Assembly (NCBI GenBank): GCA_035547835.1
Contig: DASZTW010000005.1
Coordinates: 186,001 to 250,000, forward strand
Source of the DNA: Acidimicrobiales bacterium
Lineage (GTDB): Bacteria > Actinomycetota > Acidimicrobiia > Acidimicrobiales > Iamiaceae
Direction of reading: 5' to 3'
DNA length: 64,000 nucleotides
Shown here: positions 50,382 through 59,544 of the stretch, in pieces
How positions within the stretch are numbered: the stretch's first letter is position 1
Layout of the letters: the number at the start of each line of letters is the position of its first letter
Notes under the pieces: model-generated
What the model was told of the DNA's origin: nothing
The model's database searches: none
The model's input: the letters and a program-made list of their open reading frames with translations, nothing else
Program-made: the position numbers and the translations under genes

Positions 50382-53300
50382 ATGCCGTTTGGCCCTGTTG
50401 CGCCCTCGTTCGACCTGGCCGCGCTCGAGCAGCGAGTGCTCGAGCGCTGGCGCCGCGACGACCTGCCCGCCCGCGTGCAGGACCTGCGCAAGGACGGCAC
50501 GCCGTGGATCTTCTACGAGGGCCCGCCCACCGCCAACGGCCGACCGGGCCTGCACCACGTGTGGGCACGGGCCTTCAAGGACCTCTTCCCGCGCTTTCAG
50601 ACCATGCGGGGCCACGCCGTGCCGCGCAAGGGGGGATGGGACTGTCACGGGCTGCCCGTCGAGCTCGAAGTCGAAAAGTCGCTCGGGCTGCACTCCAAGG
50701 GTGACATCGAGGCGTACGGCATCGCGGCCTTCAACCAGCGCTGTCGCGACTCGGTGCAGGAGTACGTCAACGACTGGACCTCGCTGACCGAGCGCGCCGG
50801 GGTGTGGATCGACACCGCCGACGCGTACTGGACCCTGACCAACGACTACATCGAGTCGGTGTGGTGGCTGGTGCGCCAGATGTGGGACCGCGGTCTGCTG
50901 TACGAAGGCCACCGGGTGGTCCCGTACTGCGGGCGGTGCGGCACGGCGCTCAGCTCCCACGAGGTCGCCCAGGGCTATCAGGACGTCGTCGACCCGTCGG
51001 TCTACGTGCGATTCCCCCTCACGTCCGTGCCGGCGGCCGCGTCGGCCCTCGAGGGCGCCGACCTGTTGGTGTGGACCACCACGCCCTGGACCCTCGTCTC
51101 CAACGTCGCCACAGCGGTCGGCGCCGCCATCACGTACCAGCGGGTGCGGGCCGGCACCGGCGGGCTGCCCGCTGGACATGACCTGGTCGTGGCGGCGACG
51201 GCCCGCGGGCGCCGCTGGCCCGAGGCCGAAGTGGTGGCCGAGGTGCAGGGGGCCGACCTCGTCGGCGCCCGCTACGAGCGGCCGTTCGCCCTGCTCGAGC
51301 CGCCCACCGGGTCCGGCGACGCCTGGCGGGTGGTGACAGCCGACTTCGTGACCACCGACGACGGGTCCGGCATCGTGCACATGGCGCCCGCGTTCGGCGA
51401 AGACGACGCCAAGGTCGGCCGCGCCGAAGGGCTGCCGGTGCTGAACCCCGTGACCGCCCAGGCCACGTTCGACGACTCGGTCCCGCAATGGGCTGGCCGC
51501 TTCGTCCGCGACGCCGACGAAGACATCATCGCCGAGCTGCAACGGGCGGGTCGGCTGGTCCTCCGCGTCCCGTACGAGCACAGCTACCCGCACTGCTGGC
51601 GGTGCGGCACGCCCCTCATCTACTGGGCCAAGACCTCGTGGTTCGCCCGCACATCCGATCGGCGCAACGACCTGCTCGCCCAAAACGAGCGCATCGGCTG
51701 GCACCCCGCCCACATCAAGCACGGCCGGTTCGGCAACTGGCTGGAGAACAACGTCGACTGGGCCTTGTCGCGCGACCGGTACTGGGGCACGCCGCTGCCG
51801 ATCTGGCGCTGCACGGAAGACCACGACACTTGCGTCGGCTCGGTGGCCGAGCTGGCCGAGCGGGCCGGCCGCGATCTCAGCGACCTCGATCTGCACCGCC
51901 CGTACCTCGACGAGGTGACGTTCCCGTGCGGAGCCGAGGGCTGCGACGCCACCGCTTCCCGCCTGGCACCCGTGCTCGACGCCTGGTTCGACTCGGGCTC
52001 GATGCCCTCCGCCCAACGGCACCATCCCTTCGAGGGCGCCGCCACGTTCGACCAGAACTTCCCCGCCGACTTCATCTGCGAGGCCATCGATCAGACCCGC
52101 GGCTGGTTCTACTCCCTCCTCGCCGTGAACACGCTGGTGTTCGGGCAGACGCCGTACCGCAACGTGGTCTGCCTCGGCCTGCTGGTCGACGCCGACGGCC
52201 TCAAGATGTCGAAGTCCCGAGGCAACATCGTCGACCCGTGGACCGTCTTCGAACACCACGGCGCCGACGCGCTGCGCTGGTACTTCTTCTCAGCCGGTCA
52301 GCCGTGGGCACAGCGCCGCGTCATGGAGGACGCGATCCGCGAGAGCGCCCGCCGCACGCTGCTGACGTTGTGGAACTGCTTCAGCTTCTTCGCCACCTAC
52401 GCCGACCTCGATGGCTGGGAGCCCGACAGCGCCGCGCCACCGCCGAGCCACCAGCTCGACCGCTGGATCCTGTCGGAGCTCGACGAGACCATCGCGGTGA
52501 TGACCGACGCGCTCGAGGACTTCGACGCGCTGACGGCCGCCGACCGCCTCGCACGGCTCGTCGACGACCTGTCGAACTGGTACGTCCGGCGGAACCGCCC
52601 GCGGTTCTGGAAGTCGGCCGACCCGAGCGCACACGCCACGCTGTACCGCTGCCTGGTCGCGATCTCCCGGCTGCTGGCACCGTTTTGCCCGTTCCTCGCT
52701 GACGAGCTCCACATGGTGCTCACCGAGCCCACCGCCGATGGTCCAACGTCCGTCCACATGGCCGACTGGCCCACGCAGAGCGGGTGGCACGACCCTGCCC
52801 TGGCCGCCGAGGTCGCAGCCAGCCGACGGCTCGTCGCGCTGGGTCGTGCGGCTCGCACCGACGCTGCCGTGAAAGTCCGCCAGCCGCTGCGCCGCGCGCT
52901 GGTGCTGCACCCGGGCGTCGAGCTCGACGACGGGACCCGCGCCGAGATCGCCGGTGAGCTCAACGTCAAGGTGCTCGAGGATGTCGACACGCTGTCGGGG
53001 CTGCTCACGTGGACCGTCACGCCAAACTTCCGGGTGCTCGGGCCCCGGCTCGGTCCCCGCATCGGCGAGATGAAGGCGGCGCTGGCGGCGGCCGACGGCA
53101 CGGCGCTCCAGCGCCAACTCGAGGCCGACGGCTTCATCGAGGTCCTCGGCGAGCGGCTCGGTCCCGACGATGTCGAGACCCGCGCCAGCCGTCATGAGTC
53201 GTTCGCGCTGGCAGAGGACGCCGGGTGGGCGGTCGCACTCGACCTCGAGCTCGACGACGAGCTCCGGCTCGAGGGCCGCGCCCGTGAGTTGGTGCGCGCC

Positions 53301-53513
53301 GTCAACGACCTCCGCAAGGAGCAGGGCTTCGCGATCGCCGACCGGGTCGACGTCGCCATCGCGGGCGCTGACGATCTGATCGAGGCGTACGGCGACTGGA
53401 TCGCCGGCGAAGTGCTCGCCGCGTCGCTGCGGCGAGATCCGGCCACCGTGGGATCGACGCTGCGCCTCGGCGATGACGACGCCGTCACCGTCGGCCTCAC
53501 CTTGGCGCGCTGA
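50382..53513 (+). CDS. ileS: Isoleucyl-tRNA synthetase
   Basis: Class I synthetase charging tRNA-Ile, 1043 residues. The signature region is FYEGPPTANGRPGLHHVWAR, then GWDCHGLPVELEVEKSLG and the editing domain (DLLVWTTTPWTLVSNVA, GIVHMAPAFGEDD). KMSKS sits in DGLKMSKSRGN near residue 607, and a long C-terminal anticodon-binding region follows (NWYVRRNRPRFWKS). The motif set is that of the eukaryote/archaea-like IleRS group, some members of which tolerate mupirocin. The frame is open upstream of ATG 50382, but the hexamer at 50369 fixes the start. Confidence 0.95.
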   Translation: MPFGPVAPSFDLAALEQRVLERWRRDDLPARVQDLRKDGTPWIFYEGPPTANGRPGLHHVWARAFKDLFPRFQTMRGHAVPRKGGWDCHGLPVELEVEKSLGLHSKGDIEAYGIAAFNQRCRDSVQEYVNDWTSLTERAGVWIDTADAYWTLTNDYIESVWWLVRQMWDRGLLYEGHRVVPYCGRCGTALSSHEVAQGYQDVVDPSVYVRFPLTSVPAAASALEGADLLVWTTTPWTLVSNVATAVGAAITYQRVRAGTGGLPAGHDLVVAATARGRRWPEAEVVAEVQGADLVGARYERPFALLEPPTGSGDAWRVVTADFVTTDDGSGIVHMAPAFGEDDAKVGRAEGLPVLNPVTAQATFDDSVPQWAGRFVRDADEDIIAELQRAGRLVLRVPYEHSYPHCWRCGTPLIYWAKTSWFARTSDRRNDLLAQNERIGWHPAHIKHGRFGNWLENNVDWALSRDRYWGTPLPIWRCTEDHDTCVGSVAELAERAGRDLSDLDLHRPYLDEVTFPCGAEGCDATASRLAPVLDAWFDSGSMPSAQRHHPFEGAATFDQNFPADFICEAIDQTRGWFYSLLAVNTLVFGQTPYRNVVCLGLLVDADGLKMSKSRGNIVDPWTVFEHHGADALRWYFFSAGQPWAQRRVMEDAIRESARRTLLTLWNCFSFFATYADLDGWEPDSAAPPPSHQLDRWILSELDETIAVMTDALEDFDALTAADRLARLVDDLSNWYVRRNRPRFWKSADPSAHATLYRCLVAISRLLAPFCPFLADELHMVLTEPTADGPTSVHMADWPTQSGWHDPALAAEVAASRRLVALGRAARTDAAVKVRQPLRRALVLHPGVELDDGTRAEIAGELNVKVLEDVDTLSGLLTWTVTPNFRVLGPRLGPRIGEMKAALAAADGTALQRQLEADGFIEVLGERLGPDDVETRASRHESFALAEDAGWAVALDLELDDELRLEGRARELVRAVNDLRKEQGFAIADRVDVAIAGADDLIEAYGDWIAGEVLAASLRRDPATVGSTLRLGDDDAVTVGLTLAR

Positions 53514-53531
53514 CCGAGCGGGCTGAACCGC

Positions 53532-53553
53532 GGGCCGGTGCCGTGACCGGCCC
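53532..53553. terminator. GC-rich hairpin between convergent genes
   Basis: GGGCCGGT (53532-53539) pairs perfectly with ACCGGCCC (53546-53553), loop of six bases, between the ileS stop and the end of the membrane/H1-like gene. No U-tract. Confidence 0.4.
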
Positions 53554-53573
53554 GACGGCAAGCCTGCAGGCGG

Positions 53574-54968
53574 CTACCGCTTGCGGGGGGTGCGGCTGCC
53601 GGACGCCTTCTTTGCTGGCGCCTTCTTGGCGGTCGACTTCTTGGCCGGGGCCTGCTTTCCCGCAGCCTTCTTTGCCGTGGCGCGCGCCGGTGCCGCCTTC
53701 TTCGCTGGCGCCGCGGCGCGCTTGGCCGGGGCGGCCTTGTTGGCCGGGGCCTGCTTGGCCGCTGCCTTGCGGGCCGGGGTCTTGGCCGGCGTGGCCTTCT
53801 TGGCCGGCGTCCGCGACGCCGCTGTCTTCTTCGCGGCACCGGTCTTCTTCGCGGCACCGGTCTTCTTCGTGGCGGTGGCCTTCCTCGCCGGCGCCGCCTT
53901 CTTGGCGGTCACCTTCGTGGCGGCGGCCTTGCGCGCCGGCGCCGTGGATGCCGCGGCCCTTCCGGCGCCCGCGCGCCCGAGCCGCCGGTCGATGGCGGTG
54001 AGGACCGTGGCGCGCTTCGCACCCCGAGCCTCGTGTGCTCGCACTTCAGCGAGCTCATCGGGCTCCAAGTCACCCAGCAGCGGGATCACTTCGGCGGCGG
54101 TGAGCTGGTCGTAGTCGTCGATCGGGAATGGAAGATCGTCGTCGGCCCCAACTGCAGCGGGCTCCCACTCGTCGTGGACCTCCCACTCGTCGTCGCCCAT
54201 CTTCCACTGGCCAGCGGGCACCGCACTGCCGCTGGCCGCGAACTCCTCGCGGAGGTCGGCCAACGTGTCGAGGATCACGGCCCGATTCTTCGTGGAGCGC
54301 TCCCGCTCCTCGACGACCGGCAGTTCCTCCGGGTAGAGCTGCGGCAACAGCGGGAGGATCTCCTCGACGTTGAGATCGTTGTACTCGGCGATCGGGAAGT
54401 AGTCGTCGGCCGCCCAGTCCTCGTCGCTGACCCACTCCCCCTCGCCGGCCGCGGCCGCAGGAGGGGCGGCCGCCGCGAGGTGGTCGTGGTCGTGCGCGGC
54501 TTCCGCGAGATGGGTCTCGGGTACCTCGGGCGCCCAGTCCTCTTGGGTGGGGGCCGCGGCGCCGCCAGCCAGCTCCTCGTCGACCGAGGCGTGCGCGGCC
54601 GCATGCGGCTCGGCCGCTTCGTGCTCGGCCGTGTCGTGGTCGGCGACCGCCACGGCACCGGGCCGATCGTCGACCGCACCGAGCGAGGCGGCCGAGTCGG
54701 CGTCACCATGGGACGACAGCGCCGCCGGGGCTCCCGCAGCTGCGCCGGCGATCGCCGGCTCGAAGCCGCTCCCGATGTCGGACGGGCGGTCGCGTGCTGC
54801 GGACGGCCGCTTGCGGTCGAGCAGCACGGAGATCACCAAGACCGCGCCCGCGGCCACCGCGACGATGATCGCGGCATAGATGAGCCCGAGCCCGCTCGAG
54901 ACCGCGAAGCCCAACACCAACAGGATGAGGGCGACGACGACCAACACGATGCTCAACAAGAACAACAC
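53574..54968 (-). CDS. Membrane-anchored protein with histone H1-like C-terminal tail
   Basis: A 464-residue protein of unusual build, which I cannot name. Two hydrophobic helices open it (residues ~2-22 and ~27-49), followed by an Ala/Glu/His-rich acidic linker. Two copies of a helical motif come next (PIAEYNDLNVEEILPLLPQL near 192, PIDDYDQLTAAEVIPLLGDL near 280), each ending in a KR..VL..I helix. This resembles a small helical module seen in other actinobacterial proteins. The final ~120 residues are Lys/Ala/Pro repeats (KKAAPARKATATKK) like histone H1 or the HupB tail. GTG 54968 has GGAGG five bases upstream. The tail probably binds DNA or acidic polymers at the membrane. It lies 39 bp after divIVA and is probably cotranscribed with it. 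Confidence 0.8.
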   Translation of the reverse strand: MLFLLSIVLVVVALILLVLGFAVSSGLGLIYAAIIVAVAAGAVLVISVLLDRKRPSAARDRPSDIGSGFEPAIAGAAAGAPAALSSHGDADSAASLGAVDDRPGAVAVADHDTAEHEAAEPHAAAHASVDEELAGGAAAPTQEDWAPEVPETHLAEAAHDHDHLAAAAPPAAAAGEGEWVSDEDWAADDYFPIAEYNDLNVEEILPLLPQLYPEELPVVEERERSTKNRAVILDTLADLREEFAASGSAVPAGQWKMGDDEWEVHDEWEPAAVGADDDLPFPIDDYDQLTAAEVIPLLGDLEPDELAEVRAHEARGAKRATVLTAIDRRLGRAGAGRAAASTAPARKAAATKVTAKKAAPARKATATKKTGAAKKTGAAKKTAASRTPAKKATPAKTPARKAAAKQAPANKAAPAKRAAAPAKKAAPARATAKKAAGKQAPAKKSTAKKAPAKKASGSRTPRKR

Positions 54969-55007
54969 TTCTGCCTCCGGTGCGGGTGGGGGTCAGACCA
55001 GCGGAAC

Positions 55008-56069
55008 TCAGCGCCGCCGGCCGAAGCGCGGGCGACGCCCACCGTCATCGCCCGCTGCACCAGCTTCACTGGATCGTGGCCCTAGAGGTTCCTCGTCAGC
55101 CATGGCTCGACGCAACTCGGCCAAGAACGCGTCATCGCTCTCATCGGCCTCGAAACGGGCCGCAGAGACGGGTTGGGTGCGCGGACCCGGGTCGGCAGGC
55201 GCCGCGCCCGCCGCCGGGGTCGCGCCTTTGAAGGTGACCTCACCGCTCGGCGGGCCTTGCTGGCCCGAGCCGGCCGGGCCAGGAGCAGGGCGGCGGGGCT
55301 GGCGGGCAGGCGGCGCTGCTGCGGGGCGCGGCGCGGGCGCCGGGCGATTCTCCGGCGCGGGCCGCGCCGCGGGAAGCTCGTTCGCGCGTGGGGCGGACAC
55401 GCCCGACAGCGGCGGGATCGGCTCGACACGGAAGCTGCCAGGGTCGTCGAGCAGCCGCTGGAGCTCCTGCAACGTGGACCTCAGCTGGAGCCGCTGTTCC
55501 TCGAGATGGCGCTCGAGCACGGTGACGTCGCCACGGAAGGACTCGCGGATGCCCTCGAGCTCGGCGATCTCGGCCAGCAGCTTCGAACGGGCTTCGTCGG
55601 ACTTGCGGCGGGCTTCGGCCTCGGCATCGGCGATGCGGCGCTGGGCACGTTCGTCGGCCTCGCCGGTGATCTTCATGGCTTGCTCGCGCGCTTCACGGAT
55701 CGCGGCGTCCGCGGTGCGCTGGGCGAGCACGAGCGTGCGGCGAAGCTCCTCGTTGAGATCCTCGGTCTCACGGCTGCTGACCGCGGGCGGCTCGGCAACC
55801 GGCGCCGCTGCCGGCACGGCGGCCGGCGCGGGCTGCGTGGACTGGGCACGGGCAGCGTGACGCTTCGCTTCCTCGGCCTCACGCTGCGCGGCCTGCACAC
55901 GGGCGTCGGCGCCACGAGCACGTTCGACCGCCTCGCCGAGTTGCGCCTGCAACTGACCCACCGCCACCGCCACCCGCTCGAGGAAGTCGTCGACCTCGTC
56001 GCGGTCGTAGCCCCGGTAGGCGACCCGGAAGTCGACCTCGTCGGTGAGCAGTTTTGGCGTGAGTTCCAT
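55008..56069 (-). CDS. divIVA: DivIVA/Wag31-family polar scaffold protein
   Basis: Coiled-coil protein that marks curved membrane and directs polar growth and septation in actinobacteria. The 353-residue product has the N-terminal lipid-binding domain (LTPKLLTDEVDFRVAYRGYD, RDEVDDFLERVA) and a first coiled coil. A Pro/Ala linker and a second long coiled coil follow (AQRTADAAIREAREQAMKIT and onward). The C-terminal half is Pro/Ala-rich and disordered, ending GRRPRFGRRR. ATG 56069 follows TAGCAT by eight bases. It lies at the end of the ftsZ-sepF cluster, as in other actinobacteria. Confidence 0.9.
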   Translation of the reverse strand: MELTPKLLTDEVDFRVAYRGYDRDEVDDFLERVAVAVGQLQAQLGEAVERARGADARVQAAQREAEEAKRHAARAQSTQPAPAAVPAAAPVAEPPAVSSRETEDLNEELRRTLVLAQRTADAAIREAREQAMKITGEADERAQRRIADAEAEARRKSDEARSKLLAEIAELEGIRESFRGDVTVLERHLEEQRLQLRSTLQELQRLLDDPGSFRVEPIPPLSGVSAPRANELPAARPAPENRPAPAPRPAAAPPARQPRRPAPGPAGSGQQGPPSGEVTFKGATPAAGAAPADPGPRTQPVSAARFEADESDDAFLAELRRAMADEEPLGPRSSEAGAAGDDGGRRPRFGRRR

Positions 56070-56077
56070 GGGTGGCG

Positions 56078-56083
56078 ATGCTA
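56078..56083 (-). promoter_or_regulatory. -10 hexamer of divIVA
   Basis: TAGCAT on the minus strand, eight bases before ATG 56069. Confidence 0.5.
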
Positions 56084-56133
56084 GTCGGCAGCGTCGGCAG
56101 GCTCAGGATTGCGAGCGCGAGCCGACCAGGGGG

Positions 56134-56382
56134 TCAACCGCCGAGCAGGCGGGCCAGGATGTAGCAGCCGACCATGGCGATCGTGGGCGACCAGTCGATC
56201 CGACCAGAGGCGGGAAGCGCACGACGGATCGGGCTCAGCACCGGATCCGTGATCTTGGCGAGCGCTCGCTCGACCTGCTGGAGGGGCTGGCTCCGGGAGT
56301 AAGCGGTCGCCCAGCTCAGCGCCACGCGGATGAACAACACGAACGCGTAGGCGTAGAGCAGATCGATGACGAGCGTTCGCAC
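56134..56382 (-). CDS. YggT-family membrane protein
   Basis: An 82-residue membrane protein with two hydrophobic helices and the family stretch ALAKITDPVLSPIRRALPAS between them. YggT proteins lie next to sepF and divIVA across actinobacteria and are linked to division or osmotic response, with no defined biochemical role. GTG 56382 follows TACGCT by six bases, so it also has its own start within the cluster. Confidence 0.88.
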   Translation of the reverse strand: MRTLVIDLLYAYAFVLFIRVALSWATAYSRSQPLQQVERALAKITDPVLSPIRRALPASGRIDWSPTIAMVGCYILARLLGG

Positions 56383-56388
56383 GGGGTC

Positions 56389-56394
56389 AGCGTA
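56389..56394 (-). promoter_or_regulatory. -10 hexamer of the yggT-family gene (leaderless)
   Basis: TACGCT on the minus strand, six bases before GTG 56382. Confidence 0.55.
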
Positions 56395-56425
56395 GGTTGC
56401 GCCGGGATCGGTCGAGCCGCAGGTG

Positions 56426-57010
56426 TCAGCGGTCGAAACCGCGCTCTTCGAGGCGTCGCCGTTCCTCGGCCGGCACCTCGACGTTGACGGGGGTCAGCAG
56501 GTACACCTGGTTGGCGACCTTCTCCATGTGGCCGCCGAGCCCGTAGCAAAGGCCGCTGCCGAAGTCGATCAGACGACGCGAGAGCTCGCGGTCGGCTCCT
56601 TGGAGGTTGACGATCACCGGCTGGTTGCCCTTGAACTTGTCGGCCACTTCTTGCGCCTGGTTGAACGAGGTGGGCACCACCACCACGGGCTTGGCGCTCG
56701 ACGGCGCAGGCAAGGGCCGCACCACCTGGGGGCGCGGCCGTGGCTGGGGCTGCAGCTGGCCCGAAGGCTGCACGGTGACGACCGACGGCGTGTCGCGCAC
56801 GCCACCCGTGGGGTTGATGGGCCGCACGGCGCCGATCGACGACGGCTCGTCGGGCGGGTACGACGACGGCGAGTACCGCCCGCCGAGCCCCGCCGAGTCG
56901 TTGTCGTAGCCGCGACTGGCCGGCGGCTCGTAGCCGGGTTCGTAGTCGTCGTATTCCTCGTCGGGGCCGAGCCCCAGGTAGAGCATGGCCTTACGCCACA
57001 TGGTCGCCAT
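56426..57010 (-). CDS. sepF: Cell-division protein SepF
   Basis: Membrane anchor and bundler of FtsZ. The 194-residue product starts with a short amphipathic helix (MWRKAMLYLGLG), which binds membrane in the family. An Asp/Tyr/Pro-rich linker follows, then the SepF domain (VVVVPTSFNQAQEVADKFKG, VIVNLQGADRELSRRLIDFG, CYGLGGHMEKVANQVYLLTP). ATG 57010 has a strong AGGAGG four bases away. Actinobacteria lack FtsA and use SepF for this role. Confidence 0.94.
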   Translation of the reverse strand: MATMWRKAMLYLGLGPDEEYDDYEPGYEPPASRGYDNDSAGLGGRYSPSSYPPDEPSSIGAVRPINPTGGVRDTPSVVTVQPSGQLQPQPRPRPQVVRPLPAPSSAKPVVVVPTSFNQAQEVADKFKGNQPVIVNLQGADRELSRRLIDFGSGLCYGLGGHMEKVANQVYLLTPVNVEVPAEERRRLEERGFDR

Positions 57011-57032
57011 GGTTCCTCCTGACCCGAGAGCC

Positions 57033-57746
57033 TCAGTCTCGCACGTAGGACGTCGTGGTACGGCGACCCATCAGCGCGGTGCCCACACGCACGATGGTGG
57101 CGCCCTCCGCCACTGCGACCTCGAGGTCGCCCGACATGCCCATCGAGCAGTCGACCAACCCGAGTCGATCGGCCAACCGTCGCAACGTGCGAAAGCCGTC
57201 GCGGGCCGCTTCGGGGGCACCGGTCGCCCCGACGGTCATCAGGCCACGCACCGCCAGCCCGAGGTCACGCAACGCGGCGACGAGGTCGGGGGCCGCGTCG
57301 GGCAGGCAGCCGCCCTTTTGCGGCTCGCCGCTGACGTTGACCTGGGCGAACACCGTCGCACCGGGCGCGTGGCGCGCAATGGCGGTACCGAGCTCGACGC
57401 GGTCGACCGTCTCCCACACGTCGACCACCGGTGCCAGCTTCGCCACCTTGTTGCGTTGCAACTGGCCGATGAAGTGCCAGCGAACCCGGGCGGCCGCTGC
57501 ACCGAGCTGCTCGTGCTTGGACAGCAGCTCCTGCGCGTAGTTCTCGCCGAGATCTTCCAGCCCCGCCTCCAACGCCAACGCGGCGAGGCCGACGGGGAGC
57601 CCTTTGGTGACGGCGACGAGCGTGATCGCAGCCGGGTCGCCGCCCGCAGCGGCGATCCGTTCGCGCACGCGCGCCGCGCGCGCCTGCAGCTCCGCCACGT
57701 CGCGAGGCGGCGCCGCGGGGATGGGGTCGCCGGCCACGGTGATCAC
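57033..57746 (-). CDS. YggS/PLPBP-family pyridoxal-phosphate homeostasis protein
   Basis: A 237-residue PLP-carrying barrel protein that buffers the cofactor pool. It has ITLVAVTKGLPV with the PLP lysine, EDLGENYAQELLSKHEQL, VRWHFIGQLQRNKVAKLAP, FAQVNVSGEPQKGGC, GLMTVGATGAPEAARDGF and CSMGMSGDLEVAVAEGATIV. GTG 57746 overlaps the pgeF stop as GTGA. The pgeF-yggS-sepF order is standard downstream of ftsZ in actinobacteria. Confidence 0.94.
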   Translation of the reverse strand: MITVAGDPIPAAPPRDVAELQARAARVRERIAAAGGDPAAITLVAVTKGLPVGLAALALEAGLEDLGENYAQELLSKHEQLGAAAARVRWHFIGQLQRNKVAKLAPVVDVWETVDRVELGTAIARHAPGATVFAQVNVSGEPQKGGCLPDAAPDLVAALRDLGLAVRGLMTVGATGAPEAARDGFRTLRRLADRLGLVDCSMGMSGDLEVAVAEGATIVRVGTALMGRRTTTSYVRD

Positions 57747-58387
57747 GGCTCCAGCCACGCGACGGTGGCCTGGCGGGACGCGTCGCGACGAGCGCGGTGG
57801 GACCAGTGGACGGGGCTGCACGCCGTGCACGTCCCGGCGTCGTCGACACGGCTCACCCCCCGCCGGGCCAGCGCCGCCTGCACCCCGGCCGGCAGATCCA
57901 GCGCGGGCGTGCCCCACGACGTGGTCGAGCGCACGTCGGGCCCCACTGCCGCGACGACATCGGCGAGCTCGGCGGTTCCGAACTCGTAGCACCGTGGGCG
58001 GATGCAGGGTCCGATGGCCGCCGCGAGCGCGGCGGGATCGGCGCCGAGGTCGATCATGGTGTCGACCATGCGGTCGAGGATCCCGGCCGCGAGCCCGCGC
58101 CAACCGGCATGGGCGACACCGACGACACCGGGTGCCGACATGACCACCGGCGCGCAGTCCGCGGTGTGGATGGCAAGCGGCGCCCCCGCCACGCGGGTGA
58201 CCGCCGCGTCAGCTGCGACCCCGGCGTGCTGGCCGGGCCTGGTGACGACCACCACCTGCGCACCGTGCACTTGGCGCAGCCAGGTCCACGGTGCGTCGAC
58301 CACCCGGGCGCGGCGCGGTGCGAGCACCTCATCGTCGAGATCGACCGCCAGGTCGCCATGGCTGCGATCCGTGAAGCGGACGGGCAA
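57743..58387 (-). CDS. pgeF: Peptidoglycan editing factor (YfiH/laccase-domain)
   Basis: Multicopper-like hydrolase that removes mis-incorporated residues from peptidoglycan precursors in E. coli. Family members also act on purine nucleosides. The 214-residue product has WLRQVHGAQVVVV, LAIHTADCAPVVM, VGVAHAGWRGLAAGI and AAIGPCIRPRCYEFG with the metal-site residues. It starts at TTG 58387 after AGAGGA, 13 bp past ftsZ. Confidence 0.9.
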   Translation of the reverse strand: MPVRFTDRSHGDLAVDLDDEVLAPRRARVVDAPWTWLRQVHGAQVVVVTRPGQHAGVAADAAVTRVAGAPLAIHTADCAPVVMSAPGVVGVAHAGWRGLAAGILDRMVDTMIDLGADPAALAAAIGPCIRPRCYEFGTAELADVVAAVGPDVRSTTSWGTPALDLPAGVQAALARRGVSRVDDAGTCTACSPVHWSHRARRDASRQATVAWLEP

Positions 58388-58400
58388 CGAGCGCGGTCCT

Positions 58401-59483
58401 CTACTTCAAGAAGGAGGGGACGTCGAACTCATCGTCGTCACCGAGGTCGCCCTCGTCGTCGTCGGGGCCGAACAGGTCCGCAGCGCGGTTCGAACGGGGC
58501 TCGGCGGTGGCCGGCGGCGCGCCCTTCTTGTCGTCCCACCGGTCGAATCCGGCGGCGATGACGGTAACTCGCACCTCGTCGCCCATCTCGTCGTCGATGA
58601 CGGCGCCGAAGATGATGTTGGCGTCAGGATGGGCGACGCTGTGGATCACTTCGGCTGCTTCGTTCACCTCGAACAGGCCGAGGTCGGAACCGCCCGAGAT
58701 CGACAGCAGGATCCCGCGAGCGCCTTCGATCGAGGCTTCGAGCAGCGGGCTGGAGATGGCGTTGCGGGCCGCTTGGAGTGCCCGACCGTCGCCGCTGCCG
58801 TGGCCAATGCCCATGAGCGCCGAACCTGCGTTGCTCATGATCATCTTGACGTCGGCGAAGTCGGTGTTGATCAGGCCCGGCGTGGTGATCAGGTCGGTGA
58901 TGCCGGACACGCCCTGAAGGAGGACCTCGTCGGCCATCTTGAAGGCATTGATCACCGACGTCTTCTCGTTGGAGACGGTGAGCAACCGATCGTTGGGGAT
59001 GACGATCTGGGTGTCGACCTTCTCCTTCAGCTTCTGGATGCCGGTCTCGGCCTGGACGGCGCGGCGCCGGCCCTCGAAGGCGAACGGCCGGGTCACGACG
59101 CCGATCGTGAGCGCGCCGAGGTTCTTGGCGATCTCGGCGATGACCGGCGCACCGCCGGTGCCGGTACCGCCACCCTTGCCGGCGGTGATGAACACCATGT
59201 CGGCCCCCTTGAGGACCTCTTCGATCTCTTCGCGGTGGGCCTCGGCGGCCTGCGCCCCGACTTCGGGGTCGCTGCCGGCACCCAACCCGCGGGTGAGCTC
59301 GCGGCCGATGTCGAGCTTGACGTCGGCGTCGCTCATGAGCAGCGCCTGGGCGTCGGTGTTGACCGCGATGAACTCCACGCCCTTCAGGCCGGCGTCGATC
59401 ATGCGGTTCACCGCGTTGACGCCGCCGCCACCGATCCCGACGACTTTGATCACCGCCAGGTAGTTCTGCAGGTTGCTAGCCAT
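58401..59483 (-). CDS. ftsZ: Cell-division GTPase FtsZ
   Basis: Tubulin-like GTPase forming the Z-ring. The 360-residue product has [16 protein letters not shown], the tubulin signature [20 protein letters not shown], then NDRLL and the T7 loop region [13 protein letters not shown] with [14 protein letters not shown] after it. The C-terminal partner-binding peptide is [11 protein letters not shown], the usual SepF contact. The acidic linker before it is short. ATG 59483 has GGAGG about ten bases upstream. A short upstream ORF covers that site. Promoters lie in 59484-59599. Confidence 0.97.
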   Translation of the reverse strand: MASNLQNYLAVIKVVGIGGGGVNAVNRMIDAGLKGVEFIAVNTDAQALLMSDADVKLDIGRELTRGLGAGSDPEVGAQAAEAHREEIEEVLKGADMVFITAGKGGGTGTGGAPVIAEIAKNLGALTIGVVTRPFAFEGRRRAVQAETGIQKLKEKVDTQIVIPNDRLLTVSNEKTSVINAFKMADEVLLQGVSGITDLITTPGLINTDFADVKMIMSNAGSALMGIGHGSGDGRALQAARNAISSPLLEASIEGARGILLSISGGSDLGLFEVNEAAEVIHSVAHPDANIIFGAVIDDEMGDEVRVTVIAAGFDRWDDKKGAPPATAEPRSNRAADLFGPDDDEGDLGDDDEFDVPSFLK

Positions 59484-59485
59484 CT

Positions 59486-59506
59486 TCAGGCGACCTCCGG
59501 CTGCAT
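59486..59506 (-). CDS. Putative leaderless upstream ORF of ftsZ (MQPEVA)
   Basis: ATG 59506 is six bases after a TAGCGT hexamer and opens a 6-codon frame (MQPEVA). It ends at TGA 59486, two bases before the ftsZ ATG. Its codons run through the ftsZ Shine-Dalgarno sequence GGAGG. If translated it would couple ribosomes to ftsZ or shield its initiation site. Support is positional only. Confidence 0.35.
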   Translation of the reverse strand: MQPEVA

Positions 59507-59512
59507 TCGATA

Positions 59513-59518
59513 ACGCTA
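59513..59518 (-). promoter_or_regulatory. -10 hexamer of the proximal ftsZ promoter
   Basis: TAGCGT on the minus strand. The transcript would start at or near ATG 59506 of the short upstream ORF, 23 bases before the ftsZ ATG. Confidence 0.5.
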
Positions 59519-59544
59519 GAACGGCCGAGGCCGCGCCTCGACGA

